Source: Lentzea pudingi
GTDB taxonomy: Bacteria > Actinomycetota > Actinomycetes > Mycobacteriales > Pseudonocardiaceae
Length of the DNA stretch: 64,000 bases
NCBI RefSeq assembly: GCF_014646255.1
Contig: NZ_BMNC01000013.1
Coordinates: 124,001 to 188,000 of the forward strand
Direction: 5' to 3'
Made by a program: the position numbers and the translations under genes. Shown in pieces: positions 31,568 to 40,296 of this stretch (positions are counted from its first letter, which is position 1; every line of letters begins with the position of its first letter). The notes under the pieces were generated by a model. That model worked only from the letters and a program-made list of their open reading frames with translations, had not been told where the DNA came from and did not search any database.

Positions 31568-33539
31568 GGGCGGCGCGGACGACCTCGGGGTCGTACGTCG
31601 TCCAGAACGGCGGGAGTGAGGCCCTGAGGAAGCCGCCGTAACGGGCGGTGGCGAGGCGCGGGTCGAGGACGGCCACCACGCCCTTGTCCGACATCGAGCG
31701 CAGCAACCGGCCCGCGCCCTGGGCCATCAGCAGGGCGGCGTGCGTGGCGGCGACGGTCAGGAAGCCGTTGCCGCCGCGTGAGCTCACCGCCTTCTGGCGG
31801 GCGGAGGCCAGCGGGTCGTCCGGGCGCGGGAACGGGATCCTGTCCATGATCACGAGCTGGAGGCTGGGGCCCGGCACGTCGACGCCCTGCCAGAGCGACA
31901 GCGTGCCGAACAGGCACGTGCGCTCGTCCTCGGAGAACTTCTTGATCAGCAGGCCCGTCGCGTCGTCGCCCTGGCACAGGATCGGGTGCTCGAGCTTGTC
32001 CCTGAGCGCTTCGGTGGCCTGCTTCGCGGCGCGCGTCGAGGAGAACAGACCGAGCGCGCGCCCGCCCGCCGCGTTCACCAGGCCCTCGATCTCGTCGAGG
32101 TACTCCTGCGGCAGCCCGTCGCGCCCCGGCTGCGGCAGATGCCTTGCCACGTAGAGGATTCCGCTCGTGCCGTGCTGGAACGGCGACCCGACGTCGAGGC
32201 CGCTCCACCTGGGACCGTCGATGTCCTTCTCGGTCGCCGCGCCCTCGATCTTGCGGACCTTCTCCGACGGCGGCAGGCCCCACTGGCGCGCCATCGTGTC
32301 GAAGGCGCCGCCCAACGTCAGCGTGGCGGACGTCAGCACGGTGGTGCGCTTGGCGAACAGCCGTTCTCTGAGCAGCCCGCCCACACCCAGCGGCGCGACC
32401 CGCAGCGACGGCGCCTTCTGGTTGAAGTCGCCCGAGACCCACACGACGTCGCGTTCCTCGTCGAACGCCTCCAGCACCCGCACCGCGCAGTCGTGGACCT
32501 CTTCCAGCAAGGCCAGCGCGAGCTTGCGCGCCGTCGCCCCGTCCGGGTCCTCCTTGCGCTCCGACCCCATGGCCGACATGCAGTTGTGCGCCGCGTCGCG
32601 CGTCGCCGCCAGCGCACCCGCGAGAGCCCTCGGCAGCGCGTCCAGCCGCCCGGACGGCATGTCCTCCAGGATCATCGCCAGCCCGTCGCTCGCCTCGGCC
32701 AGCCGGTCCGCGATGTCCTGGTCGATGAGCCGCCCGCACCGCCGCGCGGCCATGCCCACGGACGCCCCGCTGAGCTCCTCCGTGGCCACGGACGTGATGC
32801 GGTCCACCAGGTCGTGCGCCTCGTCGATCACCACCACGTCGTGGTCGGGCAGGACCTGGTAGCCCTCCAACGCGTCGATGGCGAGCATCGCGTGGTTCGT
32901 GACGACCACGTCGGCCTTGCCGGCCTCGGCCCGAGCCCGTTCCGCGAAGCAGTCGGACCCGATCGGGCACTTGGACACGCCGAGGCACTCCCGGGCCGTG
33001 ACGCTGACCTGCCGCCACGCCTGCTCGCTGACACCGGGCACCAGCTCGTCGCGGTCGCCGGTCTCGGTGTCCGAGGACCACTCGTGCAGCCGCTTCACCT
33101 CGCGCCCGAGCTTCGACACCGCGAACGGGTCGAACAGCGCGTCCTCCTCGGGCTCGTCCGGCGCACCGTTGTGCACGCGGTGCATGCACAGATAGTTCCT
33201 GCGCCCCTTGAGGATCGCGAACGTGGGCTCCCGGCCCAGGTCCTTCTTCAGCGCCTTCGACAGCCGGGGCAGGTCCCGGTCCACCAGCTGCCGCTGCAAC
33301 GCGATGGTGGCCGTCGAGACCACCACCGTCTCGGCCTCGGCCACCGCGTGCCGGATGGACGGCACCAGGTACGCGAGCGACTTGCCGGTACCCGTGCCCG
33401 CCTGCACCGCGAGGTGCTCGCCCGTGCGGATCGAGTGGTCGACGGCCTCGGCCATCTCCACCTGACCAGGACGCTCCGCGCCGCCGACGGCGTGGACGGC
33501 GGTTTCGAGCAGGCTCAGGGTGGGGGGAACTTCAGGCAC
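31536..33539 (-). CDS. dinG: XPD/DinG-type ATP-dependent DNA helicase with Fe-S cysteines
   Basis: The protein has 667 aa. Walker A AGTGTGKS is at 47-54, with a DEAH box in VVVIDEAHDLVDRIT. Four cysteines at 118, 185, 191 and 197 (RRNYLC and CLGVSKCPIGSDC) are arranged like the [4Fe-4S] domain of XPD/DinG 5'-3' helicases. Motif VI-like QGAGRLLRSMSDKG is near the end. It unwinds D-loops and R-loop-type structures in DNA repair. It corresponds to M. tuberculosis Rv1329c by family and by position in a syntenic block. Confidence 0.93.
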   Translation of the reverse strand: MPEVPPTLSLLETAVHAVGGAERPGQVEMAEAVDHSIRTGEHLAVQAGTGTGKSLAYLVPSIRHAVAEAETVVVSTATIALQRQLVDRDLPRLSKALKKDLGREPTFAILKGRRNYLCMHRVHNGAPDEPEEDALFDPFAVSKLGREVKRLHEWSSDTETGDRDELVPGVSEQAWRQVSVTARECLGVSKCPIGSDCFAERARAEAGKADVVVTNHAMLAIDALEGYQVLPDHDVVVIDEAHDLVDRITSVATEELSGASVGMAARRCGRLIDQDIADRLAEASDGLAMILEDMPSGRLDALPRALAGALAATRDAAHNCMSAMGSERKEDPDGATARKLALALLEEVHDCAVRVLEAFDEERDVVWVSGDFNQKAPSLRVAPLGVGGLLRERLFAKRTTVLTSATLTLGGAFDTMARQWGLPPSEKVRKIEGAATEKDIDGPRWSGLDVGSPFQHGTSGILYVARHLPQPGRDGLPQEYLDEIEGLVNAAGGRALGLFSSTRAAKQATEALRDKLEHPILCQGDDATGLLIKKFSEDERTCLFGTLSLWQGVDVPGPSLQLVIMDRIPFPRPDDPLASARQKAVSSRGGNGFLTVAATHAALLMAQGAGRLLRSMSDKGVVAVLDPRLATARYGGFLRASLPPFWTTYDPEVVRAALKRLDAAQTK

Positions 33540-33629
33540 GAGGGAAACCGTACCCGGCAGGTCCGACAGTCCCGTCAGACCCGCTGGGTCGTGTGCGGCG
33601 AGTGGGGATGCGGAGCGTGGTGACGGGGG

Positions 33630-34415
33630 TCAGTCGCCGCCGCCTCCGCCGCACCCGCCACCGCAGCCGCCTCCGCCGTCACCACCGCCGCTGCCGCACG
33701 AGCTCGACGAACAGCCACCGCCGCAGCTGCCGCTGCTCGACGAGTCACGGCCGGGCAGCGTCCCGACCACGACGGCGCTGAGACCGAACATCCCCGCGAT
33801 CGCCAGTCCGGCGATCCTCCCGCGCAGCCCGTGCACGGCGACCGCGCCGACCGGGTCGTGCGCGTTCACCCCGCGCTGCGCCCGTTTCATCAGGACGTAA
33901 CCGGCTCTCGTGCGCAGCCGGCCCGGGTCGCGCACGGCCAGCACCGAGCCGAGGACGAACACCGCTGCGGCGGCCGCGAAGAAGTACCAGAACGGGAACT
34001 CCGGCAGCTGCGGTACGAACTCCCGCTGGAGTTCCGGAGCCACGGCGTCGAGCACCCCCGCGACCATGAGCAGAGGCGCCAGCAGGAACAGCCACGGGTA
34101 GAGGCGGGGACGCAGGGAACGCCGGCGGCGCAGCAGGCCGCGGCCGACCAGGTGGGCCCGCAGGCCATCCGCCTCGGCCGAGCTGAACGCGCCGTGGACG
34201 ACGTCGTTCAGGTAGCGGCCGTGGCGCAGACCGGTCAGGATCTGCGCTTCCAGCGGGCTGGACGGGCCTCGGCCTGGCACGTGGACGGCGCTCAGCACGC
34301 CCTCGCGCGAGACCCGGACCAGGCCGGCCTGGATCAGGCGGGCCAGGGCCACCTCGGCCGCGCGGGCCGGGCCGCCGACCAGACAGCCCAGCTCTTCGGC
34401 GGTATGCGTCGTCAC
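33630..34415 (-). CDS. TIGR04222-type membrane protein with Cys/Gly/Ser-rich tail
   Basis: The protein has 261 aa. An N-terminal ~115-residue winged-helix-like region (ELGCLVGGPARAAEVALARL, then QAGLVRVSREGVLSA) precedes two membrane helices (LYPWLFLLAPLLMVAGVLDA; FFAAAAAVFVLGSVLAV) and a third around GLAIAGMFGLSAVVVG. The tail is an extreme Cys-Gly-Ser repeat (SGSCGGGCSSSSCGSG and onward) with seven cysteines. This layout matches TIGR04222 domain proteins of actinobacteria, whose function is unknown. The cysteine tail may bind metal or carry modifications. Confidence 0.8.
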   Translation of the reverse strand: MTTHTAEELGCLVGGPARAAEVALARLIQAGLVRVSREGVLSAVHVPGRGPSSPLEAQILTGLRHGRYLNDVVHGAFSSAEADGLRAHLVGRGLLRRRRSLRPRLYPWLFLLAPLLMVAGVLDAVAPELQREFVPQLPEFPFWYFFAAAAAVFVLGSVLAVRDPGRLRTRAGYVLMKRAQRGVNAHDPVGAVAVHGLRGRIAGLAIAGMFGLSAVVVGTLPGRDSSSSGSCGGGCSSSSCGSGGGDGGGGCGGGCGGGGGD

Positions 34416-34437
34416 GCGGATTTCTCGGCGGCGGGGC

Positions 34438-35100
34438 CTACGTCGTTACGTCGGCCATGATCCGGTCGAACAGTTCGAGGCCTGCCAGGCCGTGCGCGAC
34501 CTTCAGCGGGACGTCCTCACCCCGGCGGGAGGCGACCAGGTCCAGGATCGGGAGGTCGGGCCAGCGGGCCGCGGCCAGTTCGCCGGCGCGGGACTTGCTG
34601 ACGATCTCGCCGGTCCGGATCGTGTGCCACAGCCGGGCCGGGCCCAGGCCCACCCACAGCACAGTGTCGCGGGCAATGGGGGCTTCGGGGTCCAGCGTGG
34701 GAACCGCCGAGCGGAAGCGGTCCCAGTCCAGCTTCCAGTAGCTGACGAGGTTGTCACGGCAATACGCCTCGACATCAGCAGCAGTGCCGGGGCATGTGGG
34801 GCGTGTACCGCGCACGGTCTGACCGACGGTCCGCAGCTGTTGCCAGAGCACGGGAGTGATCTCACCAGCCAGTGGCGTCACGTCGAAAACGGGCTTCTCC
34901 AGTGAACCCGCCAGCACCACCGTGACGTCGGCGCCGTCGAACGCAGGCAGCTCACGAGCAGAGGAAAGCTCGATCACGATGTCCAGGTCCGAGTCGGGAA
35001 CGACATCGTCCAGCACACGCGACCCGTAAACGTGCGCGCCTGCCACTAGACCGGGCAGGCGCGCATCCAAGAAAGCCAGATAGTCCCCAGGTGTGATCAC
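34438..35100 (-). CDS. Nucleotidyltransferase (MNT/aminoglycoside adenylyltransferase-like)
   Basis: The protein has 220 aa from GTG 35100 (TTG 35109 is also possible). The N-terminal nucleotidyltransferase motif is HVYGSRVLDDVVPDSDLDIV with the GS and DxD metal ligands. The C-terminal helical part (DVEAYCRDNLVSYWKLDWDR, then ARLWHTIRTGEIVSK) resembles AadA-type DUF4111 domains. That family adenylylates aminoglycosides or other small substrates. Resistance activity cannot be claimed. It starts directly after the bioY stop on the same strand. Confidence 0.8.
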   Translation of the reverse strand: MITPGDYLAFLDARLPGLVAGAHVYGSRVLDDVVPDSDLDIVIELSSARELPAFDGADVTVVLAGSLEKPVFDVTPLAGEITPVLWQQLRTVGQTVRGTRPTCPGTAADVEAYCRDNLVSYWKLDWDRFRSAVPTLDPEAPIARDTVLWVGLGPARLWHTIRTGEIVSKSRAGELAAARWPDLPILDLVASRRGEDVPLKVAHGLAGLELFDRIMADVTT

Positions 35101-35110
35101 CTGGTCCAAG

Positions 35111-35683
35111 CTACCGACGGCGGACGAGCGCCCAGGCTCCCGGCAGCAGGCCCGCGGCCAGGGCGACCTTCAGCGCGTCCCCGATCAGGAACGGCACCAC
35201 GCCCACGGCCAGGGCCTTGCCGAACGACATGCCGGTCGCCGCCATCAGCCACGGCACGCCGACGGAGTAGATCGCCAGGTTGCCCAGCGCCATCGTGCCC
35301 GCGGTCCGCAACGGCGTGCGGTCGCCGCCGCGGCCGGCCAGGTACCCCACCAGGGCACCGGCGAACACGAAACCGACGACGTACCCGAGCGAGACCGGGA
35401 CGCCCGACGTCCCGCCCTGGAACCACGGCACGCCCGCGACGCCCGCGATCAGGTAGAGCAGCATCGAGGTGGCGCCGCGCTGCCAGCCGAGCGACGCGCC
35501 GACGAGCAGGGCGGCGAACGTCTGGCCGGTCAGCGGGACCGGGCTGCCGGGGATCGGCAGCGCCACCTGTGCGGCGAGGCCGGTGAAGGCGGCGCCGGCG
35601 AGGACCAGCGTCAGGTCACGGGCCAGGGCGCCCGGCACGAAGTCGGCGAGCACGGTGCGACGGGGCGCGAGTGCGAGAGTCAC
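35111..35683 (-). CDS. bioY: Biotin transporter S component
   Basis: The protein has 190 aa from GTG 35683 with GGGAGGGAACC upstream. Six hydrophobic helices carry the BioY pattern (PLTGQTFAALLVGASLGWQR, then YLIAGVAGVPWFQGGTSG, YVVGFVFAGALVGYLAGRGG, VVPFLIGDALKVALAAGLLP). It captures biotin at the membrane and functions alone or with ECF A/A'/T subunits, which are not encoded nearby. The frame is open further upstream but those residues are not conserved. It may be cotranscribed with the nucleotidyltransferase downstream. Confidence 0.92.
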   Translation of the reverse strand: MTLALAPRRTVLADFVPGALARDLTLVLAGAAFTGLAAQVALPIPGSPVPLTGQTFAALLVGASLGWQRGATSMLLYLIAGVAGVPWFQGGTSGVPVSLGYVVGFVFAGALVGYLAGRGGDRTPLRTAGTMALGNLAIYSVGVPWLMAATGMSFGKALAVGVVPFLIGDALKVALAAGLLPGAWALVRRR

Positions 35684-35783
35684 GGTTCCCTCCCAGGCGG
35701 AATCGAGTGAACCGAGGTTAACCACGCCGACTGGAGAACGTCTTTGTTCGATCTCTACAAAGTGACCGGTCACACATGCGTCA

Positions 35784-37154
35784 TCAGGTGTCCAGGGCGA
35801 CCTTGCCCGCCACCCGGTCCTCGTTGCGCCGCGTTTTGGTCCAACCGTTGTTGCCTCGCACCAAACGGATCAACGCGCGCCACGACGTGATGTAGAAGGT
35901 GTAGATGTACAGCGCGTAGCCGAACCCGTACGCAACGGACTTCCAGAACCCCACGGGTTCACAGCGCGCGCGGTACACCGGTCCCCACAGGACGAACGGC
36001 ATCAGCCCGAACGCGCCGTAGACGGTGAACAGGATCCAGGCGCCGTCGAAGAACCACGTCACGACTTCGGCAGGCGACACCGCGAATCGGTACGCCATCA
36101 TCGCCATCGGAATCGGGTAGATCAGGGTGCCCAGCAACTGCATCCACGGTTGCGCGAGGTAGTACATCATCTCCGCGGCGCCGAGAGTCGTCAGGTGGTC
36201 GGAGTCCCAGATGCGCCGCAGATAACGCATGCACTGCATGGTCCCCTGGCCCCACCGCGTGCGTTGCGCCAGGAAGCGGCGCAACGAGTACAACGCCTCC
36301 TGGTTCACGTGCGTGTCCAACGAGAAACCGGTGTGCCAGCCCGCCGTCAGCAGGTGCACGCCGAGCTCGAAGTCCTCCAGCAACGAACCGCGCCACGGTG
36401 ATCCGGTCGAACCGGCGATCGAGTCCAAAGCGGACAGACGGGTGAACTGCCCGTTGCCGCCCATGGAGATCGTGCCGGTGGCGCCGCGGGACATCTGGAT
36501 CGCCGCGATGGCCGTGCGGAACTCCAGGTCCTGCATCCGCACGAGCCCGGCCCCGAACGCACGCCGCCAGCGCGTCACACCGGGCTGCCGCCGGCCCGCG
36601 TTGATCATCCGCACGTCCACCTGCACGGCGCCGATCCGCGGGTTGCCGAAGAGGTGTTGTGCCGCACAGACTTCGAGGCAGTTCGGCGCGGGCCGGCCGT
36701 CGGCGTCGACCACCACGACGATCGCGCGGTCGACATCCGCGCGCCGGCCCATCCACATCTTCAACGTGCGGTAGGCGTCGTTCAGCGCGTTGCCCTTGCC
36801 GGTGCGGGCATAGGGGCGTTGGCGTTGCACGAGGTGGATCTGCGGATCCCGCACACCGCCGTTGCGCTTCAACGTCCGCACGACGCCTGCCGTGCGGTCG
36901 TCCGAGTCGTCGTCGATGACCCACACGTGCGCGATGGGGAAAGTGCCCCTCAGATAACGGATGGTGTCCCCGATGACGGCCTCTTCGTCGCGGCACGGCA
37001 CGAAGAAGTGCCACTCCAGCGACGAGGGATCCCCGATGGGCGCGGGTTTGCGCCGCAGGTAGGGGATCACGATCACGAACACGTACGTCACGAAGGCGAC
37101 GCTCATCGTCAGGGCGAGCGCCTGCGTGAACCCGAGGACGAGGTCGAGGCTCAC
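35784..37154 (-). CDS. Membrane glycosyltransferase family 2 (cellulose-synthase-like)
   Basis: The protein has 456 aa. GTG 37154 overlaps the exosortase stop (GTGA). One N-terminal helix (FTQALALTMSVAFVTYVFVI) is followed by a cytoplasmic GT-A domain with HVWVIDDDSDDRTAG, the DxD-type VVVVDADGRPAPNC, the catalytic-base motif SLLEDFELGVHLL and the QxxRW-like QRTRWGQGT. Three to four C-terminal helices follow. These are hallmarks of processive GT2 enzymes that polymerise or transfer sugars across the membrane. Coupling to an exosortase suggests surface glycan or glycoprotein work (inference). Confidence 0.9.
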   Translation of the reverse strand: MSLDLVLGFTQALALTMSVAFVTYVFVIVIPYLRRKPAPIGDPSSLEWHFFVPCRDEEAVIGDTIRYLRGTFPIAHVWVIDDDSDDRTAGVVRTLKRNGGVRDPQIHLVQRQRPYARTGKGNALNDAYRTLKMWMGRRADVDRAIVVVVDADGRPAPNCLEVCAAQHLFGNPRIGAVQVDVRMINAGRRQPGVTRWRRAFGAGLVRMQDLEFRTAIAAIQMSRGATGTISMGGNGQFTRLSALDSIAGSTGSPWRGSLLEDFELGVHLLTAGWHTGFSLDTHVNQEALYSLRRFLAQRTRWGQGTMQCMRYLRRIWDSDHLTTLGAAEMMYYLAQPWMQLLGTLIYPIPMAMMAYRFAVSPAEVVTWFFDGAWILFTVYGAFGLMPFVLWGPVYRARCEPVGFWKSVAYGFGYALYIYTFYITSWRALIRLVRGNNGWTKTRRNEDRVAGKVALDT

Positions 37155-37669
37155 TTCCGCGTGGCCAGCCAGACGAACGCGACCAACGCGGCCGCGCCAC
37201 CGAACACGCTCACCATCGACCCGAGCAGCGTGTGACCCCAGTAGTACCCGGTGTCGACGCCGAGCCAGTTCACCAGTCCCACGAGCGTCAGCACGCGGAA
37301 CTGGTTCACGACCACGACCGCCAGCGCGGCGACCCCCAGCGCGAACAGCACGCGCGACTGGATGCGCGGGCGCAGGGCGATCATCACCGCGCCCACCACG
37401 ATCAGCGGCAGCACCAGGAACGCGGACGTGCACTCCGGCGTCATCCGCAGGCCCAGCGGGGTGTCCGACCCCAGTCCGAAGTAGACGGTCTGGCGCTCGG
37501 GGACCACGTCCACGCCGTACGAGCTGACGACGCTCAGGACCGCGCCGGACAGGGAGATCTCCGCCGTGCGGTACAGGCGGTGTGCGAACACGAGTCCCGC
37601 CGCTACGACGAGCAGGGCGACCACCGTCACCCGGCTCGGGAATGCGGTGCGGCGCACGGCAAGCGTCAC
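37151..37669 (-). CDS. Exosortase/archaeosortase-like transpeptidase
   Basis: The protein has 172 aa from GTG 37669 (AAAGGA upstream), with about five helices. The three invariant exosortase residues are placed as expected: Cys80 in RMTPECTSAFLVLPLI, Arg125 in VVNQFRVLTLVG and His146 in YYWGHTLLGS. Exosortases are integral-membrane cysteine proteases that cleave C-terminal sorting signals and reattach the protein, often to a lipid or glycan. Its GTGA overlap with a glycosyltransferase, and the divergent gene for a secreted protein with a C-terminal signal, make this a self-contained candidate system. Confidence 0.85.
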   Translation of the reverse strand: MTLAVRRTAFPSRVTVVALLVVAAGLVFAHRLYRTAEISLSGAVLSVVSSYGVDVVPERQTVYFGLGSDTPLGLRMTPECTSAFLVLPLIVVGAVMIALRPRIQSRVLFALGVAALAVVVVNQFRVLTLVGLVNWLGVDTGYYWGHTLLGSMVSVFGGAAALVAFVWLATRK

Positions 37670-37964
37670 CCGAAGATCCTTTCCACCGATGAGGGAGCGC
37701 CCAGACGGGCTACTTGACGTTCCATCGGTAGACGCAACGTCATCCCTCACCCCCGGATCGGGTGACGCCGTAACCGGAAATTGATCAAAAACCCCACGAT
37801 GAGTGGCCCCGGTTGGGCAAGTCGAGTGGTCGTGTCGCCCGATACGGGGAGTAACCCTCAGTTCCCTCGAAAGAAAGCCGATGCCGGTAATTGCCCCCGG
37901 AAAGCGTGAAACCAGATTGGTATCAACGCGCCCTGGGGCCGGAGGAATCAAGGGAAGGAGTTTC
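37670..37964. other. 295-bp intergenic region, divergent promoters of the exosortase and surface-protein genes
   Basis: The stretch is less GC-rich than its surroundings (GAAATTGATCAAAAACCCC around 37779; AGATTGGTATCAACGCG around 37914). It should hold both promoters. No clear inverted repeat or riboswitch is seen. Confidence 0.4.
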
Positions 37965-38729
37965 ATGCGTGTCCGAATGACGGGACTGGCTGGAGTCATC
38001 GCGATTACCGCACTCCTGGTCGGTGCCGCACCCGCTTCCGCCGCTCCGGGGGACGCCTCGGCTTACGGTGCGAGGCTCAACGTGACGCTGCTCGGCAACC
38101 CCGCGGTCAACGCGGAACCGTTCGCCGCAGCCAATGCGAACGGCCCGATCGAGAACTCGTTCGCAGGCGTCGACCTCACCGGGATCCTCGAGACCGGTCT
38201 CATCAACGCCTCGGCGTCGCGGGACGAGAAGTCCGGTGGCGTCCACTCGCGGGCGAGCACCGCGGACGTCCGGGTCGATCTGCTCTCCAAGGTCACCGGC
38301 AAGATCTCCGCCGAACTGGTGGAGGCGGAGTGCACGGCCACCCAGAAGGGCCTGGCCGGTGCCACCAAGCTCGCGGGCGTGAAGCTCGGCAAGCTCGGCC
38401 AAGTCAACGCCGATCCCGCCGCGAACACGAAGCTCGACGTGCAGCTCGCGGGCATCAAGATCGCCGAGGTGATCTTCAACGAGCAGATCAGGAACAACGA
38501 CGGCAGCCTCACCGTGAACGCGATCCACATCAAGCTGCTGCAGGGCGTGCTCGGCTCCCTCGGCACCGGCGACGTGATCATCTCGTCCGCCACGTGCGGA
38601 CCCGCCGGCCTGCCCATCCCGATGGCGTCGGGGGCGGGCCTGTGGATCGGCCTCGGCCTGCTCGGTGTCGTCGCCGCTCCGGTCGCCTTCGTGGCGATGC
38701 GCCGTCGCGCGTCCCTCGACGCGGCCTGA
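37965..38729 (+). CDS. Secreted surface protein with C-terminal sorting signal (choice-of-anchor-P-like)
   Basis: The protein has 254 aa from ATG 37965 with AAGGGAAGGAG. The signal peptide ends near APASAAP. The ~190-residue ectodomain is rich in short beta/helical repeats (SKVTGKISAELVEAECTATQ; HIKLLQGVLGSLGTGDVIIS). The C-terminus is tripartite: PIPMASG from residue 217, a hydrophobic helix (LWIGLGLLGVVAAPVAFVAM) and an RRR tail. That is the pattern expected for an exosortase substrate, and the exosortase gene lies divergently 295 bp away. Family naming as choice-of-anchor P is from memory. Confidence 0.75.
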   Translation: MRVRMTGLAGVIAITALLVGAAPASAAPGDASAYGARLNVTLLGNPAVNAEPFAAANANGPIENSFAGVDLTGILETGLINASASRDEKSGGVHSRASTADVRVDLLSKVTGKISAELVEAECTATQKGLAGATKLAGVKLGKLGQVNADPAANTKLDVQLAGIKIAEVIFNEQIRNNDGSLTVNAIHIKLLQGVLGSLGTGDVIISSATCGPAGLPIPMASGAGLWIGLGLLGVVAAPVAFVAMRRRASLDAA

Positions 38730-38745
38730 CCGAGGAGAGCGGCAG

Positions 38746-38937
38746 ATGTACAAGGTCCCCGGTACCGGCGTGGGTGTCGGCACGGGCGTGGGTGCCCTCG
38801 CGGTCACCGGCGCGGACGTGACGTGGTGGATCGTCGCGGGAATCGTCCTCCTCGTCGCGGGTGCGGTCGTCCTGCACTCGGCGCGGAAGAGGCGGCGCGT
38901 GGTCCCCGTCCAGACCAGACCGGATCGAGCCGGCTGA
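38746..38937 (+). CDS. 63-aa LAVTG mini-protein (sortase signal without ectodomain)
   Basis: ATG 38746 follows GAGGAGAGCGGCAG, 16 bp after the surface-protein stop. The start MYKVPGTGVGVGTGVGA leads into LAVTG (18-22), a hydrophobic helix (VTWWIVAGIVLLVAGAVVLH) and a KRRR tail. That is a full class E sortase-like signal with only ~17 residues ahead of it and no signal peptide. It is odd for a surface protein. It could insert with its short N-terminus out and act as a membrane peptide or linker. A terminator follows immediately. Confidence 0.65.
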   Translation: MYKVPGTGVGVGTGVGALAVTGADVTWWIVAGIVLLVAGAVVLHSARKRRRVVPVQTRPDRAG

Positions 38938-38940
38938 CAT

Positions 38941-38978
38941 GGTCCGTCCCGGGGTTGGCCCCGCCCCCGGGACGGACC
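38941..38978 (+). terminator. Terminator after the LAVTG gene
   Basis: A 13-bp perfect stem (38941-38953 with 38966-38978, arm GGTCCGTCCCGGG) has a 12-base loop and lies between the LAVTG gene and the epimerase gene. It lacks a long U-run and may be partial. Confidence 0.75.
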
Positions 38979-39009
38979 TCCCCGATCGCCTGCGAGGAAG
39001 AGGACAACG

Positions 39010-40182
39010 GTGAGCAAAGAGGTTCTGCTGGTGGCCGGCACCCGGCCAGAAGCACTGAAGATCGCCCCGGTCGCCATCGCCCTGAAGGGCCACCCCGGCC
39101 TGCGGCCCACGATCGTCCACAGCGGACAGCACTCCGGCATGGTCGAGCAGGCCCTCGCGGCGTTCGACCTGGTGCCGGACGTGCGGCTGGACGTCCCCCG
39201 CACCACCGGCACGCAGGCCGAACTGGTCTCCCGGCTGCTGCCCGAGTTCGACGCCGTGCTGGAGGAGCGCGACCCGGCGGTCACCCTCGTGCAGGGCGAC
39301 ACCACGACGACCCTGGCCGCGGCGCTGGCCTCGTACTGGCGCGGCATCCCCGTGGCGCACCTCGAAGCCGGGCTGCGGACCGGTGACCTGTACGGCCCGT
39401 TCCCCGAGGAGGGGACCCGGCAGATGATCTCCCGCATCACGTCGCTGCACCTCGCGCCGACCGACGACGCCGCGAACGCGCTGAACTCCGAGTCGTTGCC
39501 GGACAGCCACATCGTCGTCACGGGCAACACCGTCGTCGACGCCGTGCAGCGCGTCGCGTCCGCCGACCTGCCCGCGTCGAGCCCGGATGTCGTGGCCCTC
39601 GAACGGACCCTGGACGCCACCGGCGGCCGGCTCATGCTCGTCACCGTGCACCGCCGCGAGTCGTGGGGCCGCCCGCTCATGCGCGTGCTCAACGCCGTGC
39701 GCTCCATCGCCGACCGCCACCCCGACCTGCACGTGCTGATCCCCGCGCACCCGAACCCCGGTGTGCGCGAACAGGTCGTGTCGCTGCTGGGCGGCCACGA
39801 GCGCGTCGTCATCACCGACCCGCTCGACTACCCGGACCTGGTGCGCGTGCTGCGGCGCTCCGCCCTCGTGCTGACCGACTCCGGAGGCATCCAGGAGGAG
39901 GCGCCCACGTTCGGCGTGCCGGTCCTGGTGCTGCGCGAGACCACCGAACGCATGCTCGCCGTCGACGCCGGGTGCGCCTGGCTCGTCGGCACCGACACCA
40001 CCCGCATCCTCGCCGAGGCGGGCTGGGTGCTCGGCTCCCGGCTGCGGCTTCCCCTGGGGCGCAACCCGTTCGGCGACGGGCGTGCCGCCGTGCGGGTGTG
40101 CTCCGCACTGGAAAGGCTGGCCGGCCTGCCCACTGCCCTGCCGCGCCGGGAGCCGTTCGCCACGCTCGTCGGGGTGCGGTGA
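39010..40182 (+). CDS. wecB: UDP-N-acetylglucosamine 2-epimerase (non-hydrolysing)
   Basis: The protein has 390 aa from GTG 39010. Family motifs run in order: LLVAGTRPEALKIAPV, TIVHSGQHSGMVEQAL, VQGDTTTTLAAALASYW, VAHLEAGLRTGDLYGPFPEE, TVHRRESWGRP, LVLTDSGGIQEEAPTFGVPV and LRETTERMLAVDAG. It converts UDP-GlcNAc to UDP-ManNAc for surface polysaccharide or glycoprotein synthesis. Here ERMLAV replaces the common ERPE. Its place beside the GT2/exosortase genes suggests sugar supply to that system. A terminator lies between it and the preceding gene, so it may have its own promoter. Confidence 0.9.
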   Translation: MSKEVLLVAGTRPEALKIAPVAIALKGHPGLRPTIVHSGQHSGMVEQALAAFDLVPDVRLDVPRTTGTQAELVSRLLPEFDAVLEERDPAVTLVQGDTTTTLAAALASYWRGIPVAHLEAGLRTGDLYGPFPEEGTRQMISRITSLHLAPTDDAANALNSESLPDSHIVVTGNTVVDAVQRVASADLPASSPDVVALERTLDATGGRLMLVTVHRRESWGRPLMRVLNAVRSIADRHPDLHVLIPAHPNPGVREQVVSLLGGHERVVITDPLDYPDLVRVLRRSALVLTDSGGIQEEAPTFGVPVLVLRETTERMLAVDAGCAWLVGTDTTRILAEAGWVLGSRLRLPLGRNPFGDGRAAVRVCSALERLAGLPTALPRREPFATLVGVR

Positions 40183-40296
40183 CAGAACGCCCGTCACTCG
40201 GTCGGGTAATTGCGTTCACGAACGGGTGACTTGAGGGGCCGGGTCGTTATCAGCGGCGCGCCGCACAACCATTATCGGGCAGTGGGAATCCAGGCA

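Noticed and set aside
37923..39815. Long minus-strand frame opposite the surface-protein genes
   Set aside because: Signal peptide, sorting signal and ribosome-binding sites support the plus-strand genes. The minus product is low-complexity.
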